From Cacajao melanocephalus (Eukaryota > Chordata > Mammalia > Primates > Pitheciidae), in assembly GCA_963573385.1 (NCBI GenBank), contig CAUYLG010005283.1, forward strand, positions 1 to 64,000: a stretch of 64,000 nt of DNA, written 5' to 3'. This document shows, one piece after another, positions 1 through 11,640 of this stretch (within the stretch, counting starts at the first letter, position 1; each line of letters opens with the position of its first letter). Position numbers and translations under genes: made by a program. The notes under the pieces were generated by a model. That model was not told the DNA's origin. It saw nothing but the letters and a program-made list of their open reading frames with translations, and did no database searches.

Positions 1-312
1 GACAGATGGATGGGTGGGTGGATGGATGGATAGATTGACAGATGGGTAGGTGGGTGGACAGATGGATGGGAGAATGAGTGGGTGGATGGGTGGGTAAATG
101 GGTGGGTGGATGGATGGATGGATGGTTGGATGGATGGATGGGTGGATGGATGGATGGATGGATTGACAGGTGGATGAGTGAGTGGATGGATGGATGGATG
201 GGTGAATGAGTGGTGGATGGTTGGGTGGATGGATGGATGAATGGATGGATGGATGGATGGATGGATGTGTGGGTGGATGAGTGGGTGGATGGGTGGATGG
301 GTGGGTGGGTGG
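1..312 (+). repeat. (TGGA)n/(TGGG)n simple repeat array
   Basis: The array is almost entirely TGGA and TGGG tetranucleotides with scattered GACAGATGG variants. It runs off the left edge of the window, so its full length is unknown. It is the first of five arrays of this motif in the window. Reading frames through it give Asp-Gly-Trp-Met-like repeats and are not genes. Confidence 0.95.
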
Positions 313-1265
313 CATATAGAAGCCCTCGCATCTCTCTGAAGTTGTTGGTTGTGTGGTGCCTCAGTGTGGCCCATATGAAGACAGCTTCTTGACTGTGCCA
401 GGGCTGAGCAAGGGCCCTGGAGGTCAGGTCCAGCCCCTCCCATCTTCCCCACACACATGTCTCTCTCTTTCATGATCATTCCCCAAGTTAGCCTCACATC
501 CCATCATCCTGTTTAGGGGCTCAGATTTCCGGGGAGTGCTCCCTCAACCAAACGTTCATGGCCCTCCACCCACTTGCAGATGCTGCTGGCTTTGACCTCC
601 CCCTCCTCAGCTTCCCCAGTCTAGCCCCCAACCCGGCCCCCAGCCCTCCCCGGAGCCAGCTCCTCTCCCCGCAGCTGTCCACACTTACAAAGCCAGGACT
701 GTTCGATAAGGCCGTGCCAGCTGGAACAAGACACTTCCCGTCTGACGGGAGGTTCTGCATGGAGCCTGTGGGCAGCTGTCAGCCCGGGGGGCACAGGACC
801 GGATCTGGAGGCTGCTCAGGGCAGTGCCTCCCTGGACCCCGTGAGGAGAGACTCTGCTGGGCCTGGCCCAGCGTCCTAGAAAGGGCTCCTCAGACTGGGG
901 GACCTGGAGCAGGGGCTTTAGCCTCCTGAACCCTCTGGGGCCCTCAGACTCCTGTCCCTTCGGGATGCCCAGCGGACAGCCTCCACACTGGAGCCTGGGA
1001 ACTGGTGACATTTGTTGACTCTGCCCCAGGGGTTAGCCAACAGTGACCAGGGCACAGAAGGAAGAGGTGAAGGTCCCAATCTAAGACAGGCTGCCCAGCA
1101 CAGTCACCTGCAAGCCAGGGTGGACCGCCAGGGTGGACCACCAGGGAGGCCAGGGCAGAGGTGTTGGCCAAAAGCAGCCCCAGGAAGAGGCTGCTGCGTC
1201 TCTTCTAGAAAAAGCGTCTGCTGAACGTCTTCAGGGAGGCTGAGAAAGTCACTCCCCCAGCCCCT
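313..1265. other. Unique GC-rich sequence, no gene recognised
   Basis: Non-repetitive, C-rich in 590-680. Short ORFs exist on both strands and overlap each other, with no family resemblance. No interspersed repeat or CpG island is evident. Confidence 0.6.
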
Positions 1266-1279
1266 TCTGCTTGCTCATT

Positions 1280-1400
1280 GCCCACTAGGCAATCATTCTA
1301 CAACTATTTCTTGAGCACCTAGTTCATGCCAGGCATGGGGACGCAGACCCAGGTCCCCGCCCTCACAGAGGCTTCATTCCCACAGCCAGCCTCCACCTTT
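1280..1400 (-). repeat. L2 LINE 3'-end fragment
   Basis: Read on +, it has the complement of the L2 3' end: a TTGAGCACCTA-like phrase, then TGCCAGGCATGGGG, then CCCGCCCTCACAGAGGCTTC. Old and diverged. Confidence 0.6.
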
Positions 1401-1479
1401 GGCTCCCCTAGGCCCAGCCTGCCCGTAGATGTGCACCAGGCCCGGACCCAGCCTGGCAGAGCCCTCTGCCTTCTCTGGC

Positions 1480-1985
1480 TCTGACTCCTTCTATAAAGCT
1501 CTAATTATATCCTGGGAGAAACAATTAGAATGAAACTATGGGTTTTTTTTTTTTTCTCTCTCCCTGCCCCCCCCGACCCAGGCTGGGCCTGTTTAATAAC
1601 TTAATTAAATAAACAGAATTATAATTATAATGTTAATATTTCCTTTCTGTAATGCCGCCACATTCTGCTGGAAGAAGCTTCTCTTGGGAATGGGAGCGCC
1701 CCACAGCCCCCAGCACCTCCCCAGTCTGAGGCTGGCCGCCCACCAGCCTCCCTGCTAGGGCCTCCCCCCAGAGCCCACCCGGTTCTGGGATTCAGCAGAG
1801 TTGGCAGGAAACCAGCCGGGGGGAAGCAGCCGCGTTCTCTCCTTCCTGAGTGTTTACAGTTGAGCTCAAACCACACGGTGAAAATTACTCTGAAGCTCCT
1901 AATTGCACATTTCCTTCCTCTAACCATTTTCTTTTGACAGTTGACTTTGAAAACGTTCACCACTTAATTCTCCCGAGGCGGGAAG
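1480..1985. promoter_or_regulatory. Candidate conserved non-coding element rich in TAATTA sites
   Basis: This AT-rich, non-repeat block lies in GC-rich surroundings. Homeodomain-type cores are seen at 1502-1507 (TAATTA), 1522-1528 (CAATTAG), 1601-1608 (TTAATTAA palindrome), 1622-1627 (TAATTA) and 1900-1905 (TAATTG). A RUNX-type AACCACA lies at 1869-1875. A C/T-rich tract (1540-1575) sits in the middle. Regulatory function is inferred from composition and motif density only. Conservation cannot be seen from one sequence. Confidence 0.3.
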
Positions 1986-2111
1986 GAGGGAGAAGGAACG
2001 AGGCTGCCCTGCTAGTGAGAGCTACCCTCCCTGGGAGGGCCAGGCTGGATCTGGGCAGGGGGACCTGGGGTCCCAGGCTGGGGCGAACCTTGCCTCTCCT
2101 CCCGTCCTCAC

Positions 2112-2262
2112 TAGCGAGGTGACCTGGAGCAAGTCAACATTCCTTCCTTGAGTCTCATTTCCTCTTCTGTAAGATAAGATGAAGAATATTCACTTCGCAA
2201 AGTAATGCTATGAGATCAGCCCTCACATAGTAGGTGCTCAATAAACGTTAAGTTCTTTCCTC
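2112..2262 (+). repeat. MIR SINE
   Basis: It follows the MIR order: a GACCTGGAGCAAGTCA phrase, TCTCATTTCCTCTTCTGTAA, then CACATAGTAGGTGCTCAATAAA at the 3' end. First of four same-strand MIRs in about 1 kb. Confidence 0.75.
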
Positions 2263-2321
2263 CTGGCTTCTTGGAAAAACGCAGCACCTGAAGGCAGCAT
2301 TCTCTCAGCTCTTATTTCCTC

Positions 2322-2520
2322 TACGCGGTGTGGTGTAGAGCAGCGGCCTGGGTTGACACGCCAGCTTGGCCTCCACCTAGCAGAGCAGTGGGATCTGGGA
2401 AAGCAGCTTGCTTTTTGTGACTCAGTTTCCAGGTCTGTAGGAGGGAGTAGTGACCGTGCCCTGCATCACTGGGTTGCCTGGGGGATTCTATGACTTATGG
2501 GAACAGGTGTGAATGGGAGA
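2322..2520 (+). repeat. MIR SINE
   Basis: It starts near the MIR 5' phrase (GGTGTAGAGCAGCGGCCTGG). It continues through GTGACTCAGTTTCC and GGTCTGTAGGAGGG to the decayed 3' part. Confidence 0.65.
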
Positions 2521-2589
2521 CAGGACGGCTCAGCAAGGGCTGGCAACTCTCCGCATGGGTCACTCTGCAGGTGGCCGGACCAAGACAGA

Positions 2590-2720
2590 GCTGGCTTCTA
2601 GCCCTGGACACGCTTTGTGCTGGGAAAATCACCTGCTTTCAAGGGCTTTCTGTGTTCCTGCTGTGAAATGGGTACCCTGACTCACAGGCTTGCCACAGGC
2701 ATGAGGAGGCGGTGGGCAGG
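2590..2720 (+). repeat. MIR SINE fragment
   Basis: Contains GGCTTCTAGCCCTGG, then GGGAAAATCACCTGC, then GTGAAATGGGTACCCTGACT, in MIR order. Strongly diverged. Confidence 0.5.
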
Positions 2721-2974
2721 AGGCCCCAGTAGGAGGCCTAGTCAGTGGCAGGGAGCAGCCACACTCCTACCCCAAAGCTAGGAGCCCAAGGGGCCTTCGT
2801 CCCAGAGCCAATGAAGGGTGGGAGCTGTAGCGTCAACAGAAACACCTGTTGGTACTAGAGCCACAGTCAGGGGAGAGGATCACTCGCGGCCAAGAGCGAG
2901 CCCGGGACCTCCACGCCCGCCCCGCCAGTGGCAGCCAGGACCCCCTGCTGGCTCAGGACTCCCCGCCACCCCCA

Positions 2975-3165
2975 TCCATGCCTGGGCTCTGGAGCAGGTG
3001 GCCTGGCTTTGCCCCCCTCGCTGTGTGGCCTCGCGTGAGTGTCTGAACCTTTCTGAGTTTCCAACTCTGCATCTGCACACTGGCACCAATGTGGGTTGCT
3101 GGGACAATCGGCGAGTTAATGTATCACCCAGGGTGTGGCACACAAGAGGCACTCACTGAACGCTG
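2975..3165 (+). repeat. MIR SINE
   Basis: Order matches MIR: GTGTGGCCTCGCGTGAGT, TGAACCTTTCTGAGTTTCC, then GTGGCACACAAGAGGCACTC near the 3' end. Confidence 0.6.
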
Positions 3166-3169
3166 GTGT

Positions 3170-4640
3170 CACATCCAGGACTGTTATTCATTCCTTCCTA
3201 AGCTCTGAATGGTCCTGGAGCTGACAGAGAGGCAACAGCTTGCATCCAGGCAGAGGCAGCACCTGGTTTCTCTGCCCGCATGTCCTCTCCCACCCCATGG
3301 CCTGGACACCCATGTCTCGAGACCCAGTTCTGATGTACCTGCCTCTTGGAGCCTTTCCCCAGGGTCCCTTTCAACATTACACTCAGGCCAGGGGCCCACG
3401 GGCTCAGATCCCTGGAGTGCAGGGACTCATCTCTGTGGCCCCACTGGGGTCATCCCTGTCTTCTCCCCACATGCCTTGAGAAGACACAAGGAGATCGGGA
3501 GAGGCCGGGCTGAGCGCCAGAATGAGACTTAGAAGTGCTCATGCCAGTGTGCAAAGGGCCCGCATTGGCTGGACAGAGGGCACCTGCTCGTACCGTGTAC
3601 AGCAGAAGTCAAAGGGGAACATGGGGACGGTAGCGGGGACGCAGAGAAGGAGACGGATTTGAGAGTCGTGGAAGAAGGTTATGATGATGGAATGAAGCAA
3701 AAGAATGTAAGAGCCTGATCAAGAGATACAAGGGACAGGATTCCCAGAAGGACGCATGACACTTGTGTGTGAGGCGTGGCCCCCTTCCCTGAGATGGGGA
3801 CAGCCCGTGGAGGACCAGGATGGGGGCAGGGAGGCCATCCCGCTTGGCTGAGGGCATGTTTGGCTGGGCGCATTTGACATGAGAGTCACTGCTGCTCCTC
3901 TCTTCGTGGGATCACACAGAGAGCCACAAGCAGAGCTGGGACTGGCCTCCGTCTCCCACTCCCACGAGTCTCAGACGCTTCCCAGCCCTTCCTGTGCTTT
4001 TGAGAGGACATGGAGTGGATAGAGTCCAAAGAGGAATGTTCCCTTGAAAACACACATCCTCTCAGCTGTTTCCCTCTAGAATCATCAGCAAGAACCCAAA
4101 ATCCATACATTTTTTTCTCCTGAAAAATAATAGCAATCCTGTCCTGATTGCCAAGTCTGTGAAATCACACGCAGCAGGCAGAGCACCCCCAGAGCCTTCC
4201 CAGCGAGCCAAATGCCAGCAGCCCTCTGTGGCCCTGAGCGGCAGGTGCTACGGGCGGGAGGGCCTGCGAGGGGCTGGCTGGGCCTGGAGTGGAGGCCATA
4301 GCCCTCTCTCCTCCAGACACCTGCTTTTGGGGGGACCTTGCCCCCTCCATGCTGAAGTTACTATGTGAGCACTAGGACCCCCAGATCTTTTCCTCTGGCC
4401 AAGATCTCCCCTGAGCCTGGAGTTGCTAACCCAGCAGCCCAAGGCCTCTGCCTCACCTGTGGGAGTCTCACAAGCAGCTCAACCTCAGTGCACCCCAAAA
4501 GGAGCCCAGCTCTTTACTTTCCTTTCCCCTCTTCCCTCTCCTCCTTCCAGTTGCCCCAGCTGCAAACCTGGGGACACACTGACAGCTGGGTCACTGAGCT
4601 GCATCGGGTCTCCCTCTTTGAGCTCTCACATCTGCCTTGT
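3170..4640. other. Unique sequence, no gene recognised; possible MIR remnant at 3895-3990
   Basis: GC-rich unique DNA with only short overlapping ORFs. The 3895-3990 stretch (GATCACACAGAGAGCC, then CAGAGCTGGGACTGG) resembles the MIR core on the minus strand. Nothing else is identified. Confidence 0.5.
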
Positions 4641-4679
4641 GCCTCACGCCCCACCCTGGCTTCTCCCCAGGTAACTGCC

Positions 4680-5050
4680 GCCACCCCCAACTCACCCGGC
4701 GGTCTTCCCTCCACCTATCAGCAGAGGGGTCTTTCAAACAGGACCCTGACAATGCCACCTTCTGCTCCCGCACACTTCAGACCCCTCCCAATGGCCCATC
4801 AGAACCGCCACACACACCCTCTGCCTCCTCCAGGCCCTGCCTAGGGGACCCAAGGCCACCCACCCCCATGGGACCTCCAATCAGGCCCAAGGCAGCCATT
4901 GCCAAATCTGCCCCCACCTGCATGGCAGCCATGCTTGCATGAGCTGTTCCCCCTCCAGAAAGGTCTTCTCACTCCCCGACCCCAGGGAAGCTGAGTTCCC
5001 ACCCATCACAGCCCAGGTACCTCTTCCCCAAAATGCCCCCCACCTCCTCC
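4680..5050 (+). repeat. L2 LINE fragment
   Basis: Resembles the L2 3' region in sense: GGGTCTTTCAAACAGGACCC, then CACTTCAGACCCCTCCCAAT, then CCTCCAGAAAGGTCTTCTC. Ends before the usual poly-TGAA tail. Confidence 0.5.
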
Positions 5051-5318
5051 TCCTTGGGCATCCCCAGAGCAGCTGGAATCCTGGGTGCTGCCTGGTGGGC
5101 TCCGCTTCCCATGCTAGGCGGTGCACTCTGAGCACAGAAGGCAGTAGGAGGCTTTGTAAAGCTGGATCTTACAGTCACATGGGCTGGGTTCAGATCCACA
5201 GGAGTAAGAGCCAGGCAGCCTCGAGTGGACCTCAGGGCTGCAGCTTCTGCGCATATATACTGCAGGAGGTGGCATGACCCAGCCCACAGAGCTACTCCTG
5301 CCTTCACCCAACACCACT

Positions 5319-5900
5319 GGATGGCCCTCCTGTGATGTGCCAGGCATGGTTGTAGGAGTGGGGCGAGAGCAGGGAGCACACAGCCGAAATCCCTGCCACC
5401 CAGAAGCTGGCCCACTCGTGGACAGAGGTCCAGCGCGTCAGATGGTGCCAAGTGCTGTGAAATATTGGGGGGCAACTATACATAGAGGGCCAGGGGAGTC
5501 TGGCTGCGCAGGCCCTCATTCGAGCAGAAACTTGAAGAAGAGGAGGAAGCAAATCACATGGGTGTCTGGGAAAGAGTGTCGCAGGCAGAGGGCCCAGCCA
5601 GGGCACAGGCCTGGGGTATCGGCTGCCTGCAAAGTGTGAGCAGCCGCAGGGAGGCCATCGTGGCAGCAGTGGAGGAACAAGGTCAGGAGTGGCGAGATGA
5701 GGTAGGAGGAGGCAGGTCCATGGAGGACTCTGCTGCTTCCTCTGAGATGAACCTTGGAGGGTGAGCAGAGGAAGGGCAGGGCCGAGGCTTGGATGTTCAC
5801 AGATCAAGAGCCATGGAGATGCCTCTGCAGTAAGCCAGGGCAGCCTGGGCCAGAGGGGACTGGGGCGGTGGCATGGAGCAGTCATGGTCTGAATGCCATG
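5319..5900 (-). repeat. L2 LINE fragment
   Basis: On + it gives the complement of the L2 3' region over nearly 600 bases: GATGTGCCAGGCATGG, AAATCCCTGCCACCCAGAAG, GAGCAGAAACTTGAAGAAG and GTGTCGCAGGCAGAGGGCCC appear in the expected order. The overlapping 193-codon minus-strand ORF is an artefact of this repeat. Confidence 0.65.
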
Positions 5901-6465
5901 CAGATGGGGTGTGGGGACATCAAACGCTTTGCAGTGCTCCTGGCACGAGCTGTGCCCTTGGGTGTGAGAGGAGTTTGTTTAGCCAGTAACGGATTAAAAC
6001 AGCAAATCTGCAAGATGTGATAACAAGGACCACGGCTGAGGCACAGAAGGCGTGGGAGACCCTCTTCCTGGCCAGGATGATGTGTGTGGACCTCCCGGAA
6101 GAGGTGGCCTCTCAGCTGGGACAGCAAAGCTGGCTTGGACAATTTGGAGGGCGTGTGATCCCCACAAGAGAAACCAGAGGAAGCTCCCTATCCCGCCTCC
6201 TGCTTTGCCAGTCCCAACCCCTACTGGGCCTGGTTGGGCAGGACCTGGAGCCCCCCCAGGGGGCCAGAGTGAAAGGAACAGCTAAGGTGGGTGGGAGTCT
6301 CTCAGTGGTTAGCACGAGACCTGCAGCAGCGTCCCCCCACTGAGAGCTGGCCTCAGCTCTGGCCCCAGCGCTCATCTGGGCTATTCTGCCACCCACATGG
6401 GCTTCAGGGACAACTTGGGCTCCAGACTCACAGGCACAGTTCTGCCCCAGCACACCCTGGCGTAT
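5901..6465. other. Unique sequence, no gene recognised
   Basis: Contains a C-run followed by a G-run (6251-6263) and otherwise featureless mixed-composition sequence. Confidence 0.5.
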
Positions 6466-6600
6466 AGAGAAGACAAACCAGTTCCCTGAGCCTCAGTTTC
6501 CCCATCCAGAAAACGGGGGTATTGTGTTCCGTCTAAGCACGGAGGACCCCTCCTGCTCAGCCTCGTTAGGGTTCTGAGGGAGCTGGCAGCGTCTTCCAGC
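6466..6600 (+). repeat. MIR SINE fragment
   Basis: CCTGAGCCTCAGTTTCCCCA followed by AGAAAACGGGGGTATTGTG matches the MIR core in sense. The ends are unclear. Confidence 0.5.
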
Positions 6601-8220
6601 ACGGCCCCATCCTCACAGCTGTGGTGCCCAGAATTGCTATAGAGCTACTCTGCTTGCAGGCAAAGGCCACTGTTGTCTCCACCAAAGTGCAAACGTGTGA
6701 CCTTCAAAGAGCAGCCTGTTTCTGTCACAGTCCCTTTCGACTGGCACTGAGCAAAGACAGTGGGAAGGGGAAACCGAGTCATAAGTTTTGAGGTTCAGGC
6801 CAACGAAGGGTGATGTGAGGGAGGCCTGCACCGCCCCAGAGAAGACTCACCATGAGCAGCAAAGACGGTGAGTGGTATTCACAGACTGCCCGCTGTGTGG
6901 TGTGGGCACCACAGGGCACTCTGGCAAGCATGCCCTGCATGGCAACCATTGGTCACTGCACTTTACACAGGATGAAGCAAGGCCCAGAGAGGCTGCTCCA
7001 GCACAGGAGGAGGGGAGGGGACACCAGACCCCAGCGGGAGGACGTGAGGGCATTGTGGATCCTGGAAGGACCTGAGTCTTCACCTCCCCACTGCCACCTG
7101 CTCTGTTTTCAATCTGATTCTTTCTTCTTCAGGGCAACCATAGGCTAGAGCAGCTTGGGCATTAGGATGACTTGGGAGATGCTGCCAGGGCTCCCAAGAC
7201 AGGAGCTAGGTTCGTATTGCTCTTGGGGACCCCCATCCCCATCATGGGGCAGGTGCACAGGGCCTCAGGTGCATTGGGGAATGGAGGGAGCAGAGATGGC
7301 CCTTATGTTGGCCGATCAATGGTCACTGGAGCTTAGAATGTTGAACAAGGTGGCGGGGAAGGCACTTTGTGGATAGAAAGGGATCTTCCGGGGCAGACCC
7401 AAGGTTGTTAAGGAGACATGGCCTGTTGGTCTGGCTGAGGGGGCCCATCGTGAGGAGCTAGAGGCCCACTGGCTTCTGAAGCAGTGCATTCATACTCAAC
7501 TGGCTTCTTTTAAGAGCCCTAGACTCTGCAGTCAATTTCCCGGCAGCAAACCGAAGGAAGGAGCGTTCTCAAGCCAGGTGCCAGCGTTCTGCGCCTACCG
7601 GTGTGTGTGAAGGAAGGAGACCCGAGCTCCTGGCCATCCCGCAGCAACCAACTCTGGGCCTTTGGGTCAGGCCCCTTACTACTCAGGGCCTCAATGTCCA
7701 CCACATTTATTATTGGGGCTTTTCCAGAAAGGAGAGAGTGTCCATATTGACTAACATCTACGGGAGCTGAGAAGGCCTCAGGGGGTGCTGCCATGAGTCC
7801 AGCTTTCTGCAAAGCCAACATCACTCACAAGGTCGTGTGCTCTTCTGGGCAAGGTCCACACTGAGAGGTCTCTGGGGGCAGTGCCAGGAACAAGAACATT
7901 GGGGATCTCTCCTGCCACCCGTGTGACCAGGCACATGCCCCAGAGCCTCCCCACGCCTCCACCTGCCCATCTTCGAGATGCGACTCTGCCTCTGTCTCCG
8001 CCCTGAGCATCACAGAGCGCTGCTTTATGTGGGACTGCAGAAGGCATCTGTAGCTTCTGTGGGCGGCCTGGCTGTCCCCCACTTTCAAGAGGGCCACTTT
8101 CTTATCAAATACCAGTCTCAAAATTTCCAGCTCTCCCACTATGCCCATTGCTCTGCATCTATCCTGGATCTTAGCTTATATTATATTAGCTCACATATAG
8201 TAGCCCATTTGAATTCTTTT
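6601..8220. other. Unique sequence, no gene recognised; weak MIR-like remnant at 6930-7050
   Basis: Mixed-composition DNA. The 6950-7010 stretch resembles a minus-strand MIR core (CACTTTACACAGGATGAAGC, then GGCCCAGAGAGGCTGC). A Kozak-like ATG (6852) is followed 13 bases later by a GTGAGT donor-like site, but no supporting exon structure is visible. The end (8120-8215) becomes AT-rich before the Alu. Confidence 0.5.
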
Positions 8221-8221
8221 C

Positions 8222-8463
8222 TTTTTTATTTTTTTTAAATGGAGTCTCACTTTGTCGCCCAGACTGGAGTGCAGTGGCACAATCCCAGCTCACTACAACT
8301 TCCACCCCCCAGGTTCAAGCGATTCTCCTGCCTCAACCTCCTGAGTAGCTAGGATTACAGGTATATGCCACTACACCCAACTAATTTTTGTATTTTTAGT
8401 AAAGATGAAGTTTCACCATGTTGGTCAGGCAAGTCTCGAACTCCCGACCTCAAGTGATCTGCC
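8222..8463 (-). mobile_element. Alu SINE, truncated
   Basis: Minus-strand Alu: poly-T, GGAGTCTCACTTTGTCGCCC, TTCAAGCGATTCTCCTGCCT and TTTTTGTATTTTTAGT are all present. It stops at CTCAAGTGATCTGCC, so about 50 bases of the element's 5' end are missing. It then abuts a MIR remnant. Confidence 0.95.
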
Positions 8464-8477
8464 GCAACCATGTGGGG

Positions 8478-8615
8478 GGGAATGATTGGTGTCATCATTT
8501 CCATGTTACAGAGGAAGAAACTGAAGATCAGTGAGGCTGCCAAGGAGACGTAGCTAGAAAGCCTGAGCTCAGAACTCATGCTCTTAATTAAGGTACCACA
8601 CTGCCTCCCTTCTGA
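8478..8615 (-). repeat. MIR SINE
   Basis: Minus-strand MIR: TTACAGAGGAAGAAACTGAA, then CTCATGCTCTTAATTAAGGT at the element's 5' side. A second weak MIR-like stretch follows at 8615-8720. Confidence 0.7.
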
Positions 8616-8739
8616 TGAAGGCCCAGAGAGGCAAGGGAGCAGAGCAAGCTGCTGGCTGTGTACAAACCCAAGATTCCCGACTCCCAGGCCTCTGTTCTTG
8701 CACCCTCATGCTCCAGGCCCTCCATTTATTCCAGGCATA

Positions 8740-9120
8740 ATATGAGCAGGTTCTTCATGGGAGAGAGACGTAATGGAAATTTCTCCTGCAATGAGCCACT
8801 TGTGAGATTCCTGCGAGAGATTAATAAAATCTTATCAAAGAGTACAGTGATTCATGCCAGTCCACCCTGTCAGTCGGGAATCGGCAGAACTATAATTTCT
8901 ATCAAACTATAATTAGCTGAATTTCCTTTTGTAATCTTGGGAATCCGAGCTGACTGCAGCCTATCATTGGAGCCGTGGGATAATGATCAGCCGCTTCTTG
9001 TACAAAACGGTTAGGAGTCAAAATGCCCTACGGGTCTCTTTGATGTTTAAAGAGGAATCATTAATGCAAAGACACGAAAAAATTAGTGGAATTTCGAATA
9101 CAAAACAAATGTAGCCTTGT
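8740..9120. promoter_or_regulatory. Candidate conserved non-coding element (AT-rich, POU/TCF/homeodomain-type sites)
   Basis: Non-repetitive AT-rich block bounded by repeats and GC-rich DNA. Seen directly: TTATCA (8832-8837), two copies of AACTATAATT (8888-8897 and 8905-8914), TAATTA (8910-8915), a TCF/LEF-type CTTTGAT (9038-9044), and ATGCAAA (9064-9070), which matches seven of eight octamer bases. This combination and the absence of repeats are typical of developmental enhancers. That role is inference, and no conservation data are available here. Confidence 0.35.
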
Positions 9121-9264
9121 TGGGACACAGGGTTTCACGGAGGGAGGGATGCTAGCAAGGCTGCTAAACCAGGATGGCTTCCTGGCCACGGCCACCCGCT
9201 CCTTGGACAAGTGCCACAGAGTGGGTGAGGAGTGGGGTTAGTATTTCTCCAGGGCCAGCTTAGT

Positions 9265-9335
9265 GCCAGGTAAACAGTGCATACGAGAAGAAAGTAGAGA
9301 ATGGATGAGTAGATGAATGAATGAATGAATGAATG
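9265..9335 (+). repeat. L2 3' end with (TGAA)n tail
   Basis: AGCTTAGTGCCAGGTAAACA followed by GATGAATGAATGAATGAATG is the decayed L2 3' terminus with its tetranucleotide tail. Confidence 0.5.
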
Positions 9336-9339
9336 AAGT

Positions 9340-9660
9340 GGGAGGGCTTGGTGTTTTGTTCCTACACATGAATGTTTGCCTTCCCCTCTTCCTGACTCTC
9401 TGCCTGGGGAAACTGCTGCTCAGCTTTCACAACTCACCTCAAACACCCCCTCCTTCAGGAAGCCTTCCTGGATTTCCTCCCCAACTTGACTGCTCCCTCT
9501 TCAGGCTTCTGAGGCCTTAGCCTGCAGGTCCTTCATGGTGTGCATCAGCCTTTGTGTATCCTTCCTCCAACAGGGAATCTCTGGGGAGGACCTTTTCTGC
9601 CCTATTTCTGTGTGCCCAGTGCTGAGGGGCATCAGAAAATAAACATTAAGATCACAGATC
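9340..9660 (+). repeat. L2 LINE fragment
   Basis: CTCACCTCAAACACCCCCTC, then CAGGAAGCCTTCCTGGATTT, then GTGTGCCCAGTGCTGAGG, with AATAAACATTAA near the end: the order of the L2 3' region in sense. Confidence 0.65.
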
Positions 9661-9689
9661 ATAAATCTGCCCTTGACCCCATCCCCTAG

Positions 9690-9815
9690 TCCCTTCTTAA
9701 CCCGGCAGCCAGAGCATGCTTTCAGCAGCCTGGGTCGGACCCATCCTTCCCCAGCTCCCCAGTTCATTCAAGCAAAAGCTAAAGGCCTTAAAAAATCCTA
9801 CAAGGGTGGGACCAA
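9690..9815 (+). repeat. L2 LINE fragment
   Basis: CCCGGCAGCCAGAGCATGC, then AAGCAAAAGCTAAAGGCC and AATCCTACAAGGGTGGG, which match the L2 segment upstream of the preceding fragment. The order is scrambled relative to 9340-9660, so these are two insertions or a rearranged one. Confidence 0.5.
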
Positions 9816-9865
9816 CGAACTTGCCCTTTGAGAGGAGAAGGGGGCCCCTTAAAAGTCACAGTAGA

Positions 9866-10730
<865 letters not shown>

Positions 10731-10739
10731 CAGGATCCA

Positions 10740-11090
10740 GACGATCCCCTGCCTTGGTCCTCTCTGCCGGCCTCCCTGTTACTCCCCAGCAGGGTCCACC
10801 GACCAGGTGCCCCTGCCTCTGCTCACCCTGCCCCTCCTGATCCCATCCGCAGCCCTTTTCAGAGAGCACCCTCTTCCCTCACACTCCTTTCTCTTGCCCG
10901 CGGTTCTGATCGCCTCCGCAGCAGGCCAGGCCACGTGACTATGGTTACTGCCTGTCCTCCGTCTCCCCTCAATAGAATGCAAACCCCCTTGGACAGGGAC
11001 CCAAATCCATTTCATTGACTTACAAACCCTCAGTGCCCGCCACAGAAGGCTTGACCGGAGTTAGCGGGTGAGGAAATGAGTGAAAAGGGC
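10740..11090 (+). repeat. L2 LINE fragment
   Basis: CAATAGAATGCAAACCCCCT and GGACAGGGACCCAAATCC correspond to the L2 3' phrase (transcribed strand shown). They are followed by CCCTCAGTGCCCGCCACAGA and a decayed GAGTGAAAAG end. Confidence 0.65.
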
Positions 11091-11514
11091 AGGGTGCTCA
11101 GTGATGCTGGCTTCCTGTGTCCCTGCTTCCTGCCGAGGCTGACAAATGGGCCTCCTGGACCCTGAGACCACCAGCCACAGCCTGGTTCCCGGGCCCCATG
11201 CCAGGCTCCCAGCTGCTGCCCTACCTGGCACCTACTGTGTATGGGCCAGGCCACCACCCGGGTCTCTCTCTTTCCACCCCTGGGAGCCCAGGAGTCTGCA
11301 GTCACCAACTGGGTCCCTAAGTTCTCAGTGTAGCCCAGGCTTCCAGTGGGAGAGAGGCTCACCTCCCAGGCCTAGAACTGCGTTCCTGGTGGTGTCTGGC
11401 ACCAGGACTCAGGGTCTGCCAGAGGTGAGCCCTGCAGGTCAAAGGGCTGTGGGTCCCCCAGGCCTCAGGAAGGACAGAAGAGCACCAGGTGCCCACGCAA
11501 GTCCCGGAGGCAGT
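11091..11514. other. Unique GC-rich sequence, no gene recognised
   Basis: Mixed GC-rich DNA with overlapping short ORFs on both strands, no motif or repeat identified. Confidence 0.5.
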
Positions 11515-11640
11515 GCCTGGCTGCACCCCAGCTGCAGATGAGGACACAGAGGCCTGGAGCCTTGCATGGCCTGCCCCACACCACACAACGAGGAAGTGCT
11601 GGGACAGACAGAGCAGGGCTGCCCACTCCAGGGGCCACAG
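11515..11640 (-). repeat. MIR SINE fragment
   Basis: GCAGATGAGGACACAGAGGC, then CACACAACGAGGAAGTGCTG and CAGAGCAGGGCTGCCCACTC follow the minus-strand MIR core order. Confidence 0.55.
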
